Assembly: GCA_934162625.1 (NCBI GenBank)
Contig: CAKPJM010000036.1
Span: 1-11,808 of the forward strand
Direction of reading: 5' to 3'
DNA length: 11,808 nucleotides
DNA from: an uncultured Clostridia bacterium
Lineage (GTDB): Bacteria; Bacillota; Clostridia; TANB77; CAG-508
The position numbers and the translations under genes were made by a program. This document shows, in pieces, positions 5,687 through 11,808 of the stretch. The notes beneath the pieces are model-generated. The model was not told the origin of the DNA. It saw only the letters and a list, made by a program, of their open reading frames with translations, and ran no database searches. The first letter of the stretch is position 1. Every line of letters starts with the position of its first letter.

Positions 5687-5776
5687 AAGTGAGAAGTGTG
5701 ATGTGGAAGGTGGGTTTTATGGTTCAAGCCTTCGCATACGCCTTTTTTTCACACTTCTCACTTCACACTTCTCACT
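5687..5776. repeat. AAGTGAGAAGTGTGA inverted repeat element
   Basis: AAGTGAGAAGTGTGA (5687-5701) is an exact inverted repeat of 5749-5763. The right side is doubled: TCACACTTCTCACT occurs twice in tandem (5749-5776). The inner segment is non-coding. Bases 5693-5712 match 10988-11007 at 18 of 20 positions, so this is a dispersed family. It lies 8 bases beyond the dnaE stop codon and could act as the 3' structure of the dnaE transcript. Confidence 0.8.
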
Positions 5777-5784
5777 TCGTAAAA

Positions 5785-6729
5785 TTACAATTCTATATTT
5801 TCTTTTCCTACTATCTCTTCAAATTGCTTTAGAATTTCTTCTGTTAAATATATTGCTCCACATGGTAATATTTTATCTTCATTTTTTACACTTATTGCTA
5901 TATTATTTCTATCTCCTGAAAAGAATTTTATTGCTCCTCTTAATTTTGATTTTTGTTCTTCTGATAAATTTGTTATATTTATTATTATCATTTTAGGTCG
6001 AACAGTTTCATTTGTTCCTATACTATTTGTAGTCTGTCTTTTAGCAAATTCTTGACCTGCCACTGCATTATTTATTGTTGTGTTTTCGTTAAATTCTGTT
6101 ATACTATTTGCAACTATTTTTACATCATCATCTTCTCTTATGCTTAAACGTCCTTCTATTAGCACTATATTTTCCTCTAGTAAAATATTTTGTGCTTTAC
6201 TATAACAACTGTCAAATACTATTATTTCTGTACTTCCATATAAATCTTCTACTGTCATAAATGCCATTAATGTATTTTTCTTTGTATATTTTTTCTTTAT
6301 AGAATTTATTATTCCAACATATTTTACTGGTTTTCCATCTTGGCTAAAATCATTTTGCTCTTTCATTTGTATCATTTGAAGAGTATTAATTGTTGCAACT
6401 TTTTCTATATTCTTTCTAAACTTTTCTAATGGATGTCCAGATATATAAATTCCAAGCATTTCTTTTTCCATTGATAATAACTCTTTTTCATCAAATTCTT
6501 TTAATGTTGTAAATTTATATTTCATGTTTTCTATTTTTTCATCTTCTGTTTTTCCTAAGTCAAACATTGTAACTTGGCCTTGCATTGTCTTTTTCGATGT
6601 ATCGTTTATTGTATCTATTATTGTTTCAAACGATGCTAAAAGTGTACTTCTTGTTTGTTCAAATTCATCAAAGGCTCCTGCTTTTATTAAGCTTTCTATG
6701 CATTTTTTATTTACAGATTCTCCTTGCAT
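5785..6729 (-). CDS. dnaE: DnaE C-terminal fragment: helix-hairpin-helix and OB domain
   Basis: This is the third frame of the broken dnaE. The sense frame actually begins near 6828 (GSVKNVGTAVVDTIVKERKQ) and the first ATG in it is at 6729. It holds IESLIKAGAFDEF, the family's tail after the helix-hairpin-helix region. KEMLGIYISGHPLEKFRKNI precedes an OB-fold (about 115-205, with YVGIINSIKKKYTKKNTLMA and VEDLYGSTEIIVF) that binds single-stranded DNA. The last 60-70 residues form the C-terminal domain that in other DnaE proteins contacts the clamp loader. The stop TAA at 5787-5785 is followed at once by the 5687-5776 repeat. Confidence 0.9.
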   Translation of the reverse strand: MQGESVNKKCIESLIKAGAFDEFEQTRSTLLASFETIIDTINDTSKKTMQGQVTMFDLGKTEDEKIENMKYKFTTLKEFDEKELLSMEKEMLGIYISGHPLEKFRKNIEKVATINTLQMIQMKEQNDFSQDGKPVKYVGIINSIKKKYTKKNTLMAFMTVEDLYGSTEIIVFDSCYSKAQNILLEENIVLIEGRLSIREDDDVKIVANSITEFNENTTINNAVAGQEFAKRQTTNSIGTNETVRPKMIIINITNLSEEQKSKLRGAIKFFSGDRNNIAISVKNEDKILPCGAIYLTEEILKQFEEIVGKENIEL

Positions 6730-6793
6730 TCTTTCGCAAAAATCTGTAAAGCTTTTGAATTCTCCATTTTGTTTTCTTTCTTTTACAATAGTA

Positions 6794-7798
6794 TCAACAA
6801 CAGCTGTTCCAACATTTTTTACACTTCCGAAGTCCGAATCTTATTTTATCTCCATAAACTGCAAATTTTGTATAACTTTTATTAATATCTGGTTTTAAAA
6901 TCTCTATTTTTAATCTTTTGCATTCATCTATATATTCTGGAACTTTATCTAGATTTCCTAAGAAGCTATTTAATGTTGCTGCCATAAATTCTGGTGGATA
7001 ATATGTTTTTAAATATGCAGTTTCATACGCTACAACAGCGTATGCTGCTGCATGTGATTTATTAAATGCATATTTCGCAAACTCAGCCATTTCGTCAAAT
7101 ATTTTATCTGCAGATTTTTCATCTATTCCATTTCTAACACATCCAGGAATTATTACATTTCCATTTTCATCTGTTTGTCCATGTATAAAGTTTTCTCTTT
7201 CCTTTGCCATTACATCTAATTTTTTCTTTCCCATGGCACGTCTAACTAAATCAGCTCTTCCTAAAGAATAACCGGCTAAATCTCTAACTATTTGCATAAC
7301 TTGCTCTTGGTACACCATACATCCATATGTTACGTTTAATATTGGCTCTAAGCTTGGATGTGTGTATTCACTATGTTCTGGATTAAGCTTATTTTTTATA
7401 TATCTTGGTATTTGATCCATTGGCCCTGGTCTGTACAAAGAAACACCTGCAATTATATCTTCTAAGCAATCTGGTTTTAGTTCCTTCATAAAGTTTCTCA
7501 TACCTTGGCTTTCAAATTGAAATACACCTGATGTGTTTCCGCTTTGCCAGGTCTCTTCAAATACCTTTTTGTCATTCATTTCTTTGTCAATTTTTACATC
7601 TATTCCCCTACATTTTTTTACTAGTTTTATTGTATCAGAAATAACTGTAAGTGTACGAAGCCCCAAAAAGTCCATTTTTAATAAACCTAGTTCTTCTAGG
7701 GTTGTCATTATATATTGTGTTGAAATTGTACCTTCATTTACATATAGTGGCACATAATCTATTACAGGATCTTTTGTAATTACTATTCCGGCAAGCAT
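6794..7798 (-). CDS. dnaE: DnaE middle fragment: palm end, fingers, beta-binding region
   Basis: This is the second frame of the broken dnaE, overlapping the first by 65 bases. The ATG at 7798 is fortuitous; the sense frame begins with AGIVITKDPVIDYVPLY. KMDFLGLRTLT (42-52) carries the third catalytic Asp. Typical DnaE signatures follow: GVFQFES, LYRPGPMDQIPRYI, YQEQVMQI, RRAMGKKK, FAKYAFNKSHAAAYA and YLKTYYPPEFMAA. The frame is lost at KIRFGL; the final residues to the stop at 6794 (RKCKKCWNSCC) are out of frame. No ribosome binding site of its own is expected. Confidence 0.93.
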   Translation of the reverse strand: MLAGIVITKDPVIDYVPLYVNEGTISTQYIMTTLEELGLLKMDFLGLRTLTVISDTIKLVKKCRGIDVKIDKEMNDKKVFEETWQSGNTSGVFQFESQGMRNFMKELKPDCLEDIIAGVSLYRPGPMDQIPRYIKNKLNPEHSEYTHPSLEPILNVTYGCMVYQEQVMQIVRDLAGYSLGRADLVRRAMGKKKLDVMAKERENFIHGQTDENGNVIIPGCVRNGIDEKSADKIFDEMAEFAKYAFNKSHAAAYAVVAYETAYLKTYYPPEFMAATLNSFLGNLDKVPEYIDECKRLKIEILKPDINKSYTKFAVYGDKIRFGLRKCKKCWNSCC

Positions 7799-9320
7799 GT
7801 GTTGAAGCCTGTCTTGGAAGTCCTTCTAATCCCATTGCTATATCTAATAATTTTCTTGTTTGCTCATCTTGTTCATATAGATTTCCAAATTCTCTATTTT
7901 GCTCTAGAGCCTTTTTTATTGTAATATGAAGTTCATTTGGAACCATTTTTGCAAGTTTATCCGCTTCTGCATAAGGAACATCTAAAGCTCTAGCAACATC
8001 TCTTATTACCATTCTTGCAGACATTGTTCCAAATGTTATTATTTGAGAAACATGGTCTTTTCCATATTTTCTGCCAACATAATCTATTACCTCTCCTCTT
8101 CTTTCGTAGTCAAAATCTACGTCAAAGTCGGGCATGCTTATTCTTTCTGGATTTAAAAATCTTTCAAAAAGTAAATTATATTTTATTGGATTTATACCTG
8201 TAATTCCTAGAGCATACGCAACAATTGAACCTGCTCCAGAACCACGTCCTGGCCCTACTGCTATTCCTTGTGTTCTAGCATAATTTATAAAGTCCCATAC
8301 AATTAAGAAATAATCTACATATCCCATTTTTTCTATTACAGATAATTCATATTCAAAACGTTCTTTTATTTCATTGCTTGGATTCTCTCCATATCTTCTT
8401 GCAAGTCCATCTTTTGCAAGTTTCTTAAAATAATCTGTATGTGTTGCAAATTCTGCTGGCACTTCATAGTTTGGAAGTTTTGTATTGCCAAATTCAAAAT
8501 CCAAATTACATTTTTCTGCTATTTTTACTGTGTTTTCTATTGCCTCCGGAACATTTTTAAAATACTCTTCCATTTCCCTTGGTGACTTTACATAAAATTC
8601 ATCTGTTCCCATGCGCATTCTATCTTCATCTGTCATTTTTTTGCCTGTTTGTATGCAAAGTAAAACCTCATGGTTGTATGCATCTTCTTTTTTTAAATAA
8701 TGTGAATCATTTGTTGCAACTAAAGGAATATCCAATTTTTTGGACATTTCTATTAATTTTTGATTTACTAATACTTGTTCTGGAAGCCCATTTGGTTGTA
8801 TTTCTAAGTAGTAGTCTTCTCCGAATAAATTTTTATGCCATAGAGCAACCTCTTCGGCTTTTTCTATATTGTTTTTTAAAATCTCTCTATTTACATTTCC
8901 AGCAAGGCATGCACTTAAGCACACAAGCCCTTCATGGTATTTCTCCAATATTTCATAATCTATACGTGGCTTATAATAAAAGCCTTCTGTAAACCCCATT
9001 GATACTAAATGCGTTAAATTCTTGTACCCTGTTTCGTTTTTTGCAAGCAAAATAAGATGATAATAGCGGTTATCTATATTAGGCTCTTTATCAAATCTTG
9101 TTCTTGGAGCAACATATACTTCGCATCCTATAATGGGCTTTACGCCTTGCTTTTTACATTCTTTATAAAAATCTACTACCCCAAACATAACTCCATGGTC
9201 AGTAAGAGCAATAGAATCCATTCCTAATTCTTTTGCTCTTGCTGGTAAATCTTTTATTCTATTTGCTCCATCTAGTAAGCTAAACTCACTATGGACATGT
9301 AAGTGCACAAAATTTGACAT
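7734..9320 (-). CDS. dnaE: DnaE N-terminal fragment: PHP and polymerase core
   Basis: This is the first frame of the broken dnaE. Residues 1 to about 210 are the PHP domain, whose metal-ligand positions look intact: H6-L-H8-V-H10, D41-H42, E67, and NDSH at 204-207. The palm follows, with GPGRGSGAGS (356-365) and the catalytic PDFDVDFD (397-404), in which D400 and D402 correspond to the E. coli pair D401/D403. The true reading frame ends near residue 509 (QASTHA); the remaining 19 residues to the stop at 7734 are out-of-frame read-through. The third catalytic Asp lies in the next fragment, so this piece alone could not polymerise. PHP proofreading is an inference from ligand conservation. Confidence 0.93.
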   Translation of the reverse strand: MSNFVHLHVHSEFSLLDGANRIKDLPARAKELGMDSIALTDHGVMFGVVDFYKECKKQGVKPIIGCEVYVAPRTRFDKEPNIDNRYYHLILLAKNETGYKNLTHLVSMGFTEGFYYKPRIDYEILEKYHEGLVCLSACLAGNVNREILKNNIEKAEEVALWHKNLFGEDYYLEIQPNGLPEQVLVNQKLIEMSKKLDIPLVATNDSHYLKKEDAYNHEVLLCIQTGKKMTDEDRMRMGTDEFYVKSPREMEEYFKNVPEAIENTVKIAEKCNLDFEFGNTKLPNYEVPAEFATHTDYFKKLAKDGLARRYGENPSNEIKERFEYELSVIEKMGYVDYFLIVWDFINYARTQGIAVGPGRGSGAGSIVAYALGITGINPIKYNLLFERFLNPERISMPDFDVDFDYERRGEVIDYVGRKYGKDHVSQIITFGTMSARMVIRDVARALDVPYAEADKLAKMVPNELHITIKKALEQNREFGNLYEQDEQTRKLLDIAMGLEGLPRQASTHACRNSNYKRSCNRLCATICK

Positions 9321-9345
9321 TCTACTCTCTCTTTCTTTTGGTTGT

Positions 9346-9374
9346 ATTATATTATAAAGATATCTTTTTATCAA
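9346..9374 (-). promoter_or_regulatory. dnaE promoter
   Basis: TTGATA (9374-9369), 17 bases, TATAAT (9351-9346) on minus. The -10 is perfect and the -35 matches 5 of 6. The start codon at 9320 is 25 bases past the -10, which leaves a leader of only about 18 bases; this fits the weak ribosome binding site. Confidence 0.8.
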
Positions 9375-9390
9375 GTAATATTTGACTCAA

Positions 9391-9419
9391 TTGACATAAT
9401 TTTCGTTGTGTTGTATAAT
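9391..9419 (+). promoter_or_regulatory. Perfect consensus sigma-A promoter of the orphan gene
   Basis: TTGACA (9391-9396), 17 bases, TATAAT (9414-9419): full consensus at both hexamers and the ideal spacing. It is back to back with the dnaE promoter, with only 16 bases between the two -35 elements, so binding of polymerase or a regulator at one probably affects the other. TTGACTCAA (9382-9390), a palindrome except for its central base, lies between them. Confidence 0.88.
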
Positions 9420-9454
9420 TTACTTACCAAATTTATTAGAAAGGAGTGTTTGTT

Positions 9455-9997
9455 TTGACAGACACAAATATTGATCTTGGAACTTTGTTCCGGTACATTG
9501 AGTCTTTAAATTCTTCAGATGATGAGGCTAAATTTTTGGAAGAAATTTTTAGGTTATCTAAAGATCTCTTTTCCTCGAAAACATTTGAGAATTTAGTTGA
9601 GATTGATTTACCAATTGATTTCAGTGTCCTCGAAGTACTTGCCTTAAAATATGGTTTTGAAGCATTCTCTGTCAGCCCTAATACTTATATTTGCTGGAAA
9701 AAAGTTTCTCTTTCAAAAGCACCTTTTTGCGACATTGCCCATTTTTTTAGGCATACCCAAAAATTAAAATTTAGCGAAACTCAAGATTCCCTCGAAGAAT
9801 TTGAGATCTGCAAAGAAATTTGTAACATCTTGTTCGACCTCAAACACGAATATAAATTTCAACGCCTTATTCCCGTTCACTTATCTTTCTCCGTTGAAAG
9901 AGCGAATTTAATCGCTAAAGAATACGGATTTCATGTGGCTTCTGGTGGCTCCAACACCACTTATCTTGGCATTGCAGACAAAGTTCCAGTAGACTAA
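9455..9997 (+). CDS. Unrecognised 180-aa soluble protein
   Basis: I do not recognise this protein. TTG at 9455 is the best start: GAAAGGAG (9439-9446) lies 8 bases upstream, whereas a GTG at 9446 overlaps that site. The product begins MTDTNIDLGTLFRYIESLNS and has no signal peptide or membrane helix. The N-terminal half is acidic and helical-looking (EAKFLEEIFRLSKDLFSS), followed by LEVLALKYGFEAFSVSPN. A similar stretch near the end, ANLIAKEYGFHVASGGSN, makes a faint internal repeat (LxLKYGF / IAKEYGF). It has two Cys in KEICNIL and FEICKE, and one each in YICWKK and APFCDI. Codon use is visibly less AT-rich than in its neighbours (CTC, TCC, GAC, CGC, and one CGG, a codon I did not find in groEL, groES, rnj or the HAD gene), which hints at transfer. 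It has its own perfect promoter and terminator, so it is a monocistronic, probably highly expressed gene. Confidence 0.85.
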   Translation: MTDTNIDLGTLFRYIESLNSSDDEAKFLEEIFRLSKDLFSSKTFENLVEIDLPIDFSVLEVLALKYGFEAFSVSPNTYICWKKVSLSKAPFCDIAHFFRHTQKLKFSETQDSLEEFEICKEICNILFDLKHEYKFQRLIPVHLSFSVERANLIAKEYGFHVASGGSNTTYLGIADKVPVD

Positions 9998-10006
9998 TGC
10001 TTTCTT

Positions 10007-10038
10007 CCCATAATTGTTAATTCAATTATGGGATTTTT
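10007..10038 (+). terminator. Intrinsic terminator of the orphan gene
   Basis: CCCATAATTG (10007-10016), loop TTAATT, CAATTATGGG (10023-10032), then a five-T run (10034-10038): a perfect 10-bp stem starting 9 bases past the stop codon. Confidence 0.92.
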
Positions 10039-10048
10039 CTATATTATG

Positions 10049-10077
10049 TTTACTTTTTTACCACTTTATGGTATAAT
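10049..10077 (+). promoter_or_regulatory. Promoter of the HAD phosphatase gene
   Basis: TTTACT (10049-10054, 4 of 6), 17 bases, TATAAT (10072-10077), with an extended -10 TGG just before it. It lies between the preceding terminator and the gene, giving a leader of about 46 bases ending in TTGGAGGTAAT. Confidence 0.75.
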
Positions 10078-10129
10078 AATAATTGTGTGATTATATTTAA
10101 CTTATTATATCCTTGGAGGTAATATTAAA

Positions 10130-10984
10130 ATGATAAAATTAGTTGCTAGCGATTTAGATGGCACTATAATTGGTAGAGACAATAATATAGCTCAAACTAA
10201 TCTTAAAGCAATAAATGATATTAATAATAAAAACATAGACTTTGTTATTTGCACTGGAAAAACTTATCCTATAATAAAAGGAATGTTCTCTAAATTTAAC
10301 GCGTCATATGGAATCTTTGGAAATGGGAATCAAATTATAAATTTGAAAACAGGAGAAGAAATATACAAAAAATTATTATCTTCTTCTGATGTTGATAAAT
10401 GTATTGATATTGCAAGGAAATACAATTTACATGTTCATGTATATACTGAAAATGAAATAATTACAGAAAGTTTAAAATTTATGGATTTAAGAAATTTTAA
10501 ATTGCAAGAAGATAATTACTATGATAATTCTCTTGAGATAACTGTGATTGATGATTTAAAATATTACCTTAGTTTTAACAATATTGAACCTTGCAAACTA
10601 ATAATTTCATCAGAAACAGATTTGTCAGATATTAAAGAAGAGATTTTAGATTCTTTAAATGTATCTGTTACTACTATAAGAAAATATGGGGAATATAAGG
10701 ACACTGTTATTAATAAAGAATATGAATATTTAGATGTATCCCCTAAAGGAATAAATAAGAGTACAGCTCTTAATATCTTAGGCAATCATTTAAAAATAAA
10801 TAGCAATGAAATTATGGCTGTTGGAGATAATCTAAATGATTTAGATATGGTCAAAAATTCTGGCATTGGCGTTGCCGTTGCAAATGCTTATGATGAACTA
10901 AAACAAGTAGCAAAATATACAACTAAAAATTCTGTTGAAAAGGGTGGTTTTGCAGAAGCAGTTTATAAATTTATTGAATTTTAG
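10130..10984 (+). CDS. Cof-type HAD-superfamily phosphatase
   Basis: The product belongs to the HAD superfamily, Cof/subclass IIB. These are cytoplasmic Mg-dependent phosphatases acting on small phosphorylated metabolites such as sugar phosphates, nucleotides or flavin. The 284-residue length fits. Motif I is DLDGT (8-12, nucleophile Asp 8, acid/base Asp 10), motif II is T42 in VICTGKTY, motif III is probably K210 in SPKGINKSTAL, and motif IV is GDNLND (232-237). The C2 cap lies between about 85 and 190. TSS-proximal TGGAGG about 12 bases before ATG (10130) is the ribosome binding site. The gene is monocistronic: a terminator and promoter precede it and repeats follow directly after its TAG. 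Substrate cannot be inferred from sequence. Confidence 0.95.
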   Translation: MIKLVASDLDGTIIGRDNNIAQTNLKAINDINNKNIDFVICTGKTYPIIKGMFSKFNASYGIFGNGNQIINLKTGEEIYKKLLSSSDVDKCIDIARKYNLHVHVYTENEIITESLKFMDLRNFKLQEDNYYDNSLEITVIDDLKYYLSFNNIEPCKLIISSETDLSDIKEEILDSLNVSVTTIRKYGEYKDTVINKEYEYLDVSPKGINKSTALNILGNHLKINSNEIMAVGDNLNDLDMVKNSGIGVAVANAYDELKQVAKYTTKNSVEKGGFAEAVYKFIEF

Positions 10985-10987
10985 CAT

Positions 10988-11007
10988 GAAGTGTGATGTG
11001 AGAGGTG
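10988..11007 (+). repeat. Partial copy of the GAAGTGTGATGTG repeat
   Basis: GAAGTGTGATGTG is identical to 5693-5705, and 18 of 20 positions match over 10988-11007 versus 5693-5712. It begins 3 bases after the HAD gene stop and abuts the next element. The inverted partner present in the 5687-5776 copy is missing, so this is a fragment. Confidence 0.7.
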
Positions 11008-11115
11008 TAGGGGCGGGCCCTGTGTCCGCCCAAAAACGCAAAACACATTGAAATGAAATTGTTTTCGGATATATGCAATTGATTTTTTCGGGCAGACACA
11101 GGGCCTGCCCCTACA
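11006..11115. repeat. 110-bp element with 26-bp terminal inverted repeats
   Basis: The left end, TGTAGGGGCGGGCCCTGTGT then CCGCCC (11006-11031), is the inverse of 11090-11115 with two differences. The 58-base centre is AT-rich and non-coding. The GC-rich ends around an AT-rich core resemble a miniature inverted-repeat element, but no target-site duplication is visible. A single end of the same family is at 334-359. Confidence 0.8.
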
Positions 11116-11140
11116 ATGTTTCAAAATATATTGTATTAAA

Positions 11141-11246
11141 AGAACCCCCAGTCGGCTACGCCGACAGCCCCCTTAGATAAGGGAGCCAAGACCTTGCCTC
11201 CCTTATTTAAGGGAGGTGGCAAACCGAAGGTTTGACGGAGGGTTCT
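11141..11246. repeat. 106-bp multi-hairpin element bounded by AGAACCC/GGGTTCT
   Basis: AGAACCC (11141-11147) and GGGTTCT (11240-11246) close an element of four consecutive perfect hairpins: GTCGGC/GCCGAC (11151-11165), CCCTTA/TAAGGG (11170-11183), CCTCCCTTA/TAAGGGAGG (11197-11216) and CAAACC/GGTTTG (11220-11234). The two middle hairpins share the CCCTTA core. It is much richer in G and C than its surroundings and has no open frame. On minus it follows the nadD stop by 10 bases, and a T-rich stretch follows the outer stem, so it could end the nadD transcript. The style is that of dispersed palindromic elements common in gut Clostridia. Confidence 0.82.
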
Positions 11247-11256
11247 CTCACGCAAA

Positions 11257-11808
11257 TTACAATTTATATAGTCCATTTTTATCAATATATTCTAAAACTT
11301 CTTTTTTTAAAAATCTTTCTACGTTTTCTCCTCTTTTTATTTTTTCTCTAATCATTGTTGAACTTAGTTCTATAGGCTTTATTTTTTTTACACTTATTAG
11401 TGATTTTTTATTGCTTTTTAGTAGTTTATCATTTTCTGCTATTTCTTCTAATTTGTCTTCTCCTCTTTCTAATACAATTATTTTATAATTATTTAATATT
11501 TTTTCTGGCTTCATCCATGTATGCAGATTTTTTAAATTATCTGTTCCCATAATAAAATAAATGTCATATTCAGGATACTTGTCTTTAAATATATCTAGAG
11601 TTTCTATTGTGTACATCTGTCTTCCATATGTTAATTCTATGTCAGAGACCTCTAGTTTCTCTTCTCCCTTACACATTAGTTCAAGCATATTATATCTGTG
11701 ATTATCATCTACCAAATTGTTTTTTCTATTGTATTTTGTACTTACTGGTACAAATATAACCTTTTCAACATAATCTAGATTTATAGTTATTTGCTTTGCT
11801 AATTCCAA
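11257..11808 (-). CDS. nadD: Nicotinate-nucleotide adenylyltransferase (partial, 3' part)
   Basis: NadD transfers AMP from ATP to nicotinic acid mononucleotide, making deamido-NAD, a cytoplasmic step of NAD synthesis. The 183 residues present lack the N-terminal nucleotide-binding GxFDPxHxGH motif, which must lie beyond the right edge; the first in-window codon, TTG, is internal. Seen are VEKVIFVPVSTKYNRKN (14-30), DIELTYGRQMYTIETLDIF (56-74), the family-typical IMGTDNLKNLHTWMKPEKIL (86-105) and LSSTMIREKIKRGE (148-161), the SSTxIR signature of this class of nucleotidyltransferase. Adding about 20 missing residues gives the usual size of around 205. CoaD is shorter and lacks the YTIETL segment. 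The PPHK loop of many NadD proteins is replaced by STKYNRKN. Often nadD sits with yqeK and rsfS; here the repeat cluster follows directly. Confidence 0.88.
   Translation of the reverse strand: MELAKQITINLDYVEKVIFVPVSTKYNRKNNLVDDNHRYNMLELMCKGEEKLEVSDIELTYGRQMYTIETLDIFKDKYPEYDIYFIMGTDNLKNLHTWMKPEKILNNYKIIVLERGEDKLEEIAENDKLLKSNKKSLISVKKIKPIELSSTMIREKIKRGENVERFLKKEVLEYIDKNGLYKL

Larger units (their letters stand above)
5785..9320 (-). pseudogene. dnaE: DNA polymerase III alpha subunit, DnaE, with two frameshifts (whole gene)
   Basis: Read through two single-base insertions, 5785-9320 encodes one DnaE of about 1,180 residues, the normal length for a DnaE1-type replicative polymerase. Start: ATG at 9320-9318 gives MSNFVHLHVHSEFSLLDGAN, the family N-terminus; a TTG at 9374 is further out and lies in the promoter -35. 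The ribosome binding site is weak (GAGAG). Frameshift 1 is at about 7793-7794: the minus strand reads ACA CAT GCT T GCC GGA ATA where the family needs THAAGIV, so one base is extra. Frameshift 2 is at about 6829: GGA CTT C GGA AGT where GLGSVKNVG is expected, again one extra base. No other stop interrupts the frame. Because dnaE is normally essential, a sequencing or assembly error is as likely as a true lesion. Confidence 0.9.

Noticed and set aside
8579..8992. 137-codon plus-strand frame within dnaE
   Set aside because: It is antisense to the conserved PHP domain of DnaE.
9321..9374. TTG start for dnaE at 9374
   Set aside because: It overlaps the promoter -35 and -10; the family N-terminus begins at the ATG at 9320.

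Overview
The window looks like part of a chromosome from an AT-rich, low-GC Gram-positive, most plausibly an uncultured gut-type Clostridia. This is inferred from RNase J, a groES-groEL operon behind a CIRCE-like HrcA operator, near-consensus sigma-A promoters, strong AGGAGG-type ribosome binding sites, a Clostridia-style prepilin leader (GITLIALIITIIV) and small spore-coat-like Cys-rich proteins. The standard genetic code fits all genes. No tRNA, rRNA, CRISPR array, transposase or phage gene is visible.

Layout, left to right. (1) 1-150, minus: the start of a prepilin-like surface protein running off the left edge, with its own promoter. (2) 258-406: a cluster of short GC-rich intergenic repeats. 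(3) 418-2235, minus: RNase J with an unusual basic N-terminal extension. (4) 2236-3368: an AT-rich region that holds three very small genes: two Cys-rich membrane microproteins on plus (2697-2795, 2857-2979) and a 40-residue Lys/Arg/Glu-rich protein on minus (3177-3299). They converge on a run of hairpins and a shared terminator. (5) 3369-5570, minus: the groES-groEL chaperonin operon, with a variant CIRCE and with a 123-bp imperfect palindrome between the two genes. (6) 5785-9320, minus: dnaE (DNA polymerase III alpha), broken into three frames by two single-base insertions. (7) 9391-9997, plus: an unrecognised gene divergent from dnaE, with a perfect consensus sigma-A promoter and a codon use unlike its neighbours. 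(8) 10130-10984, plus: a Cof-type HAD phosphatase. (9) 10985-11246: a second cluster of intergenic repeats sharing families with the first and with 5687-5776. (10) 11257-11808, minus: nicotinate-nucleotide adenylyltransferase (nadD), cut by the right edge.

Most of the window is core housekeeping (RNA decay, protein folding, replication, NAD synthesis). I see no complete new multi-gene system. The parts that deserve attention are the tiny genes in 2697-3299, the palindrome and variant operator of the chaperonin operon, the orphan gene at 9455-9997, the two dnaE frameshifts and the shared repeat families.
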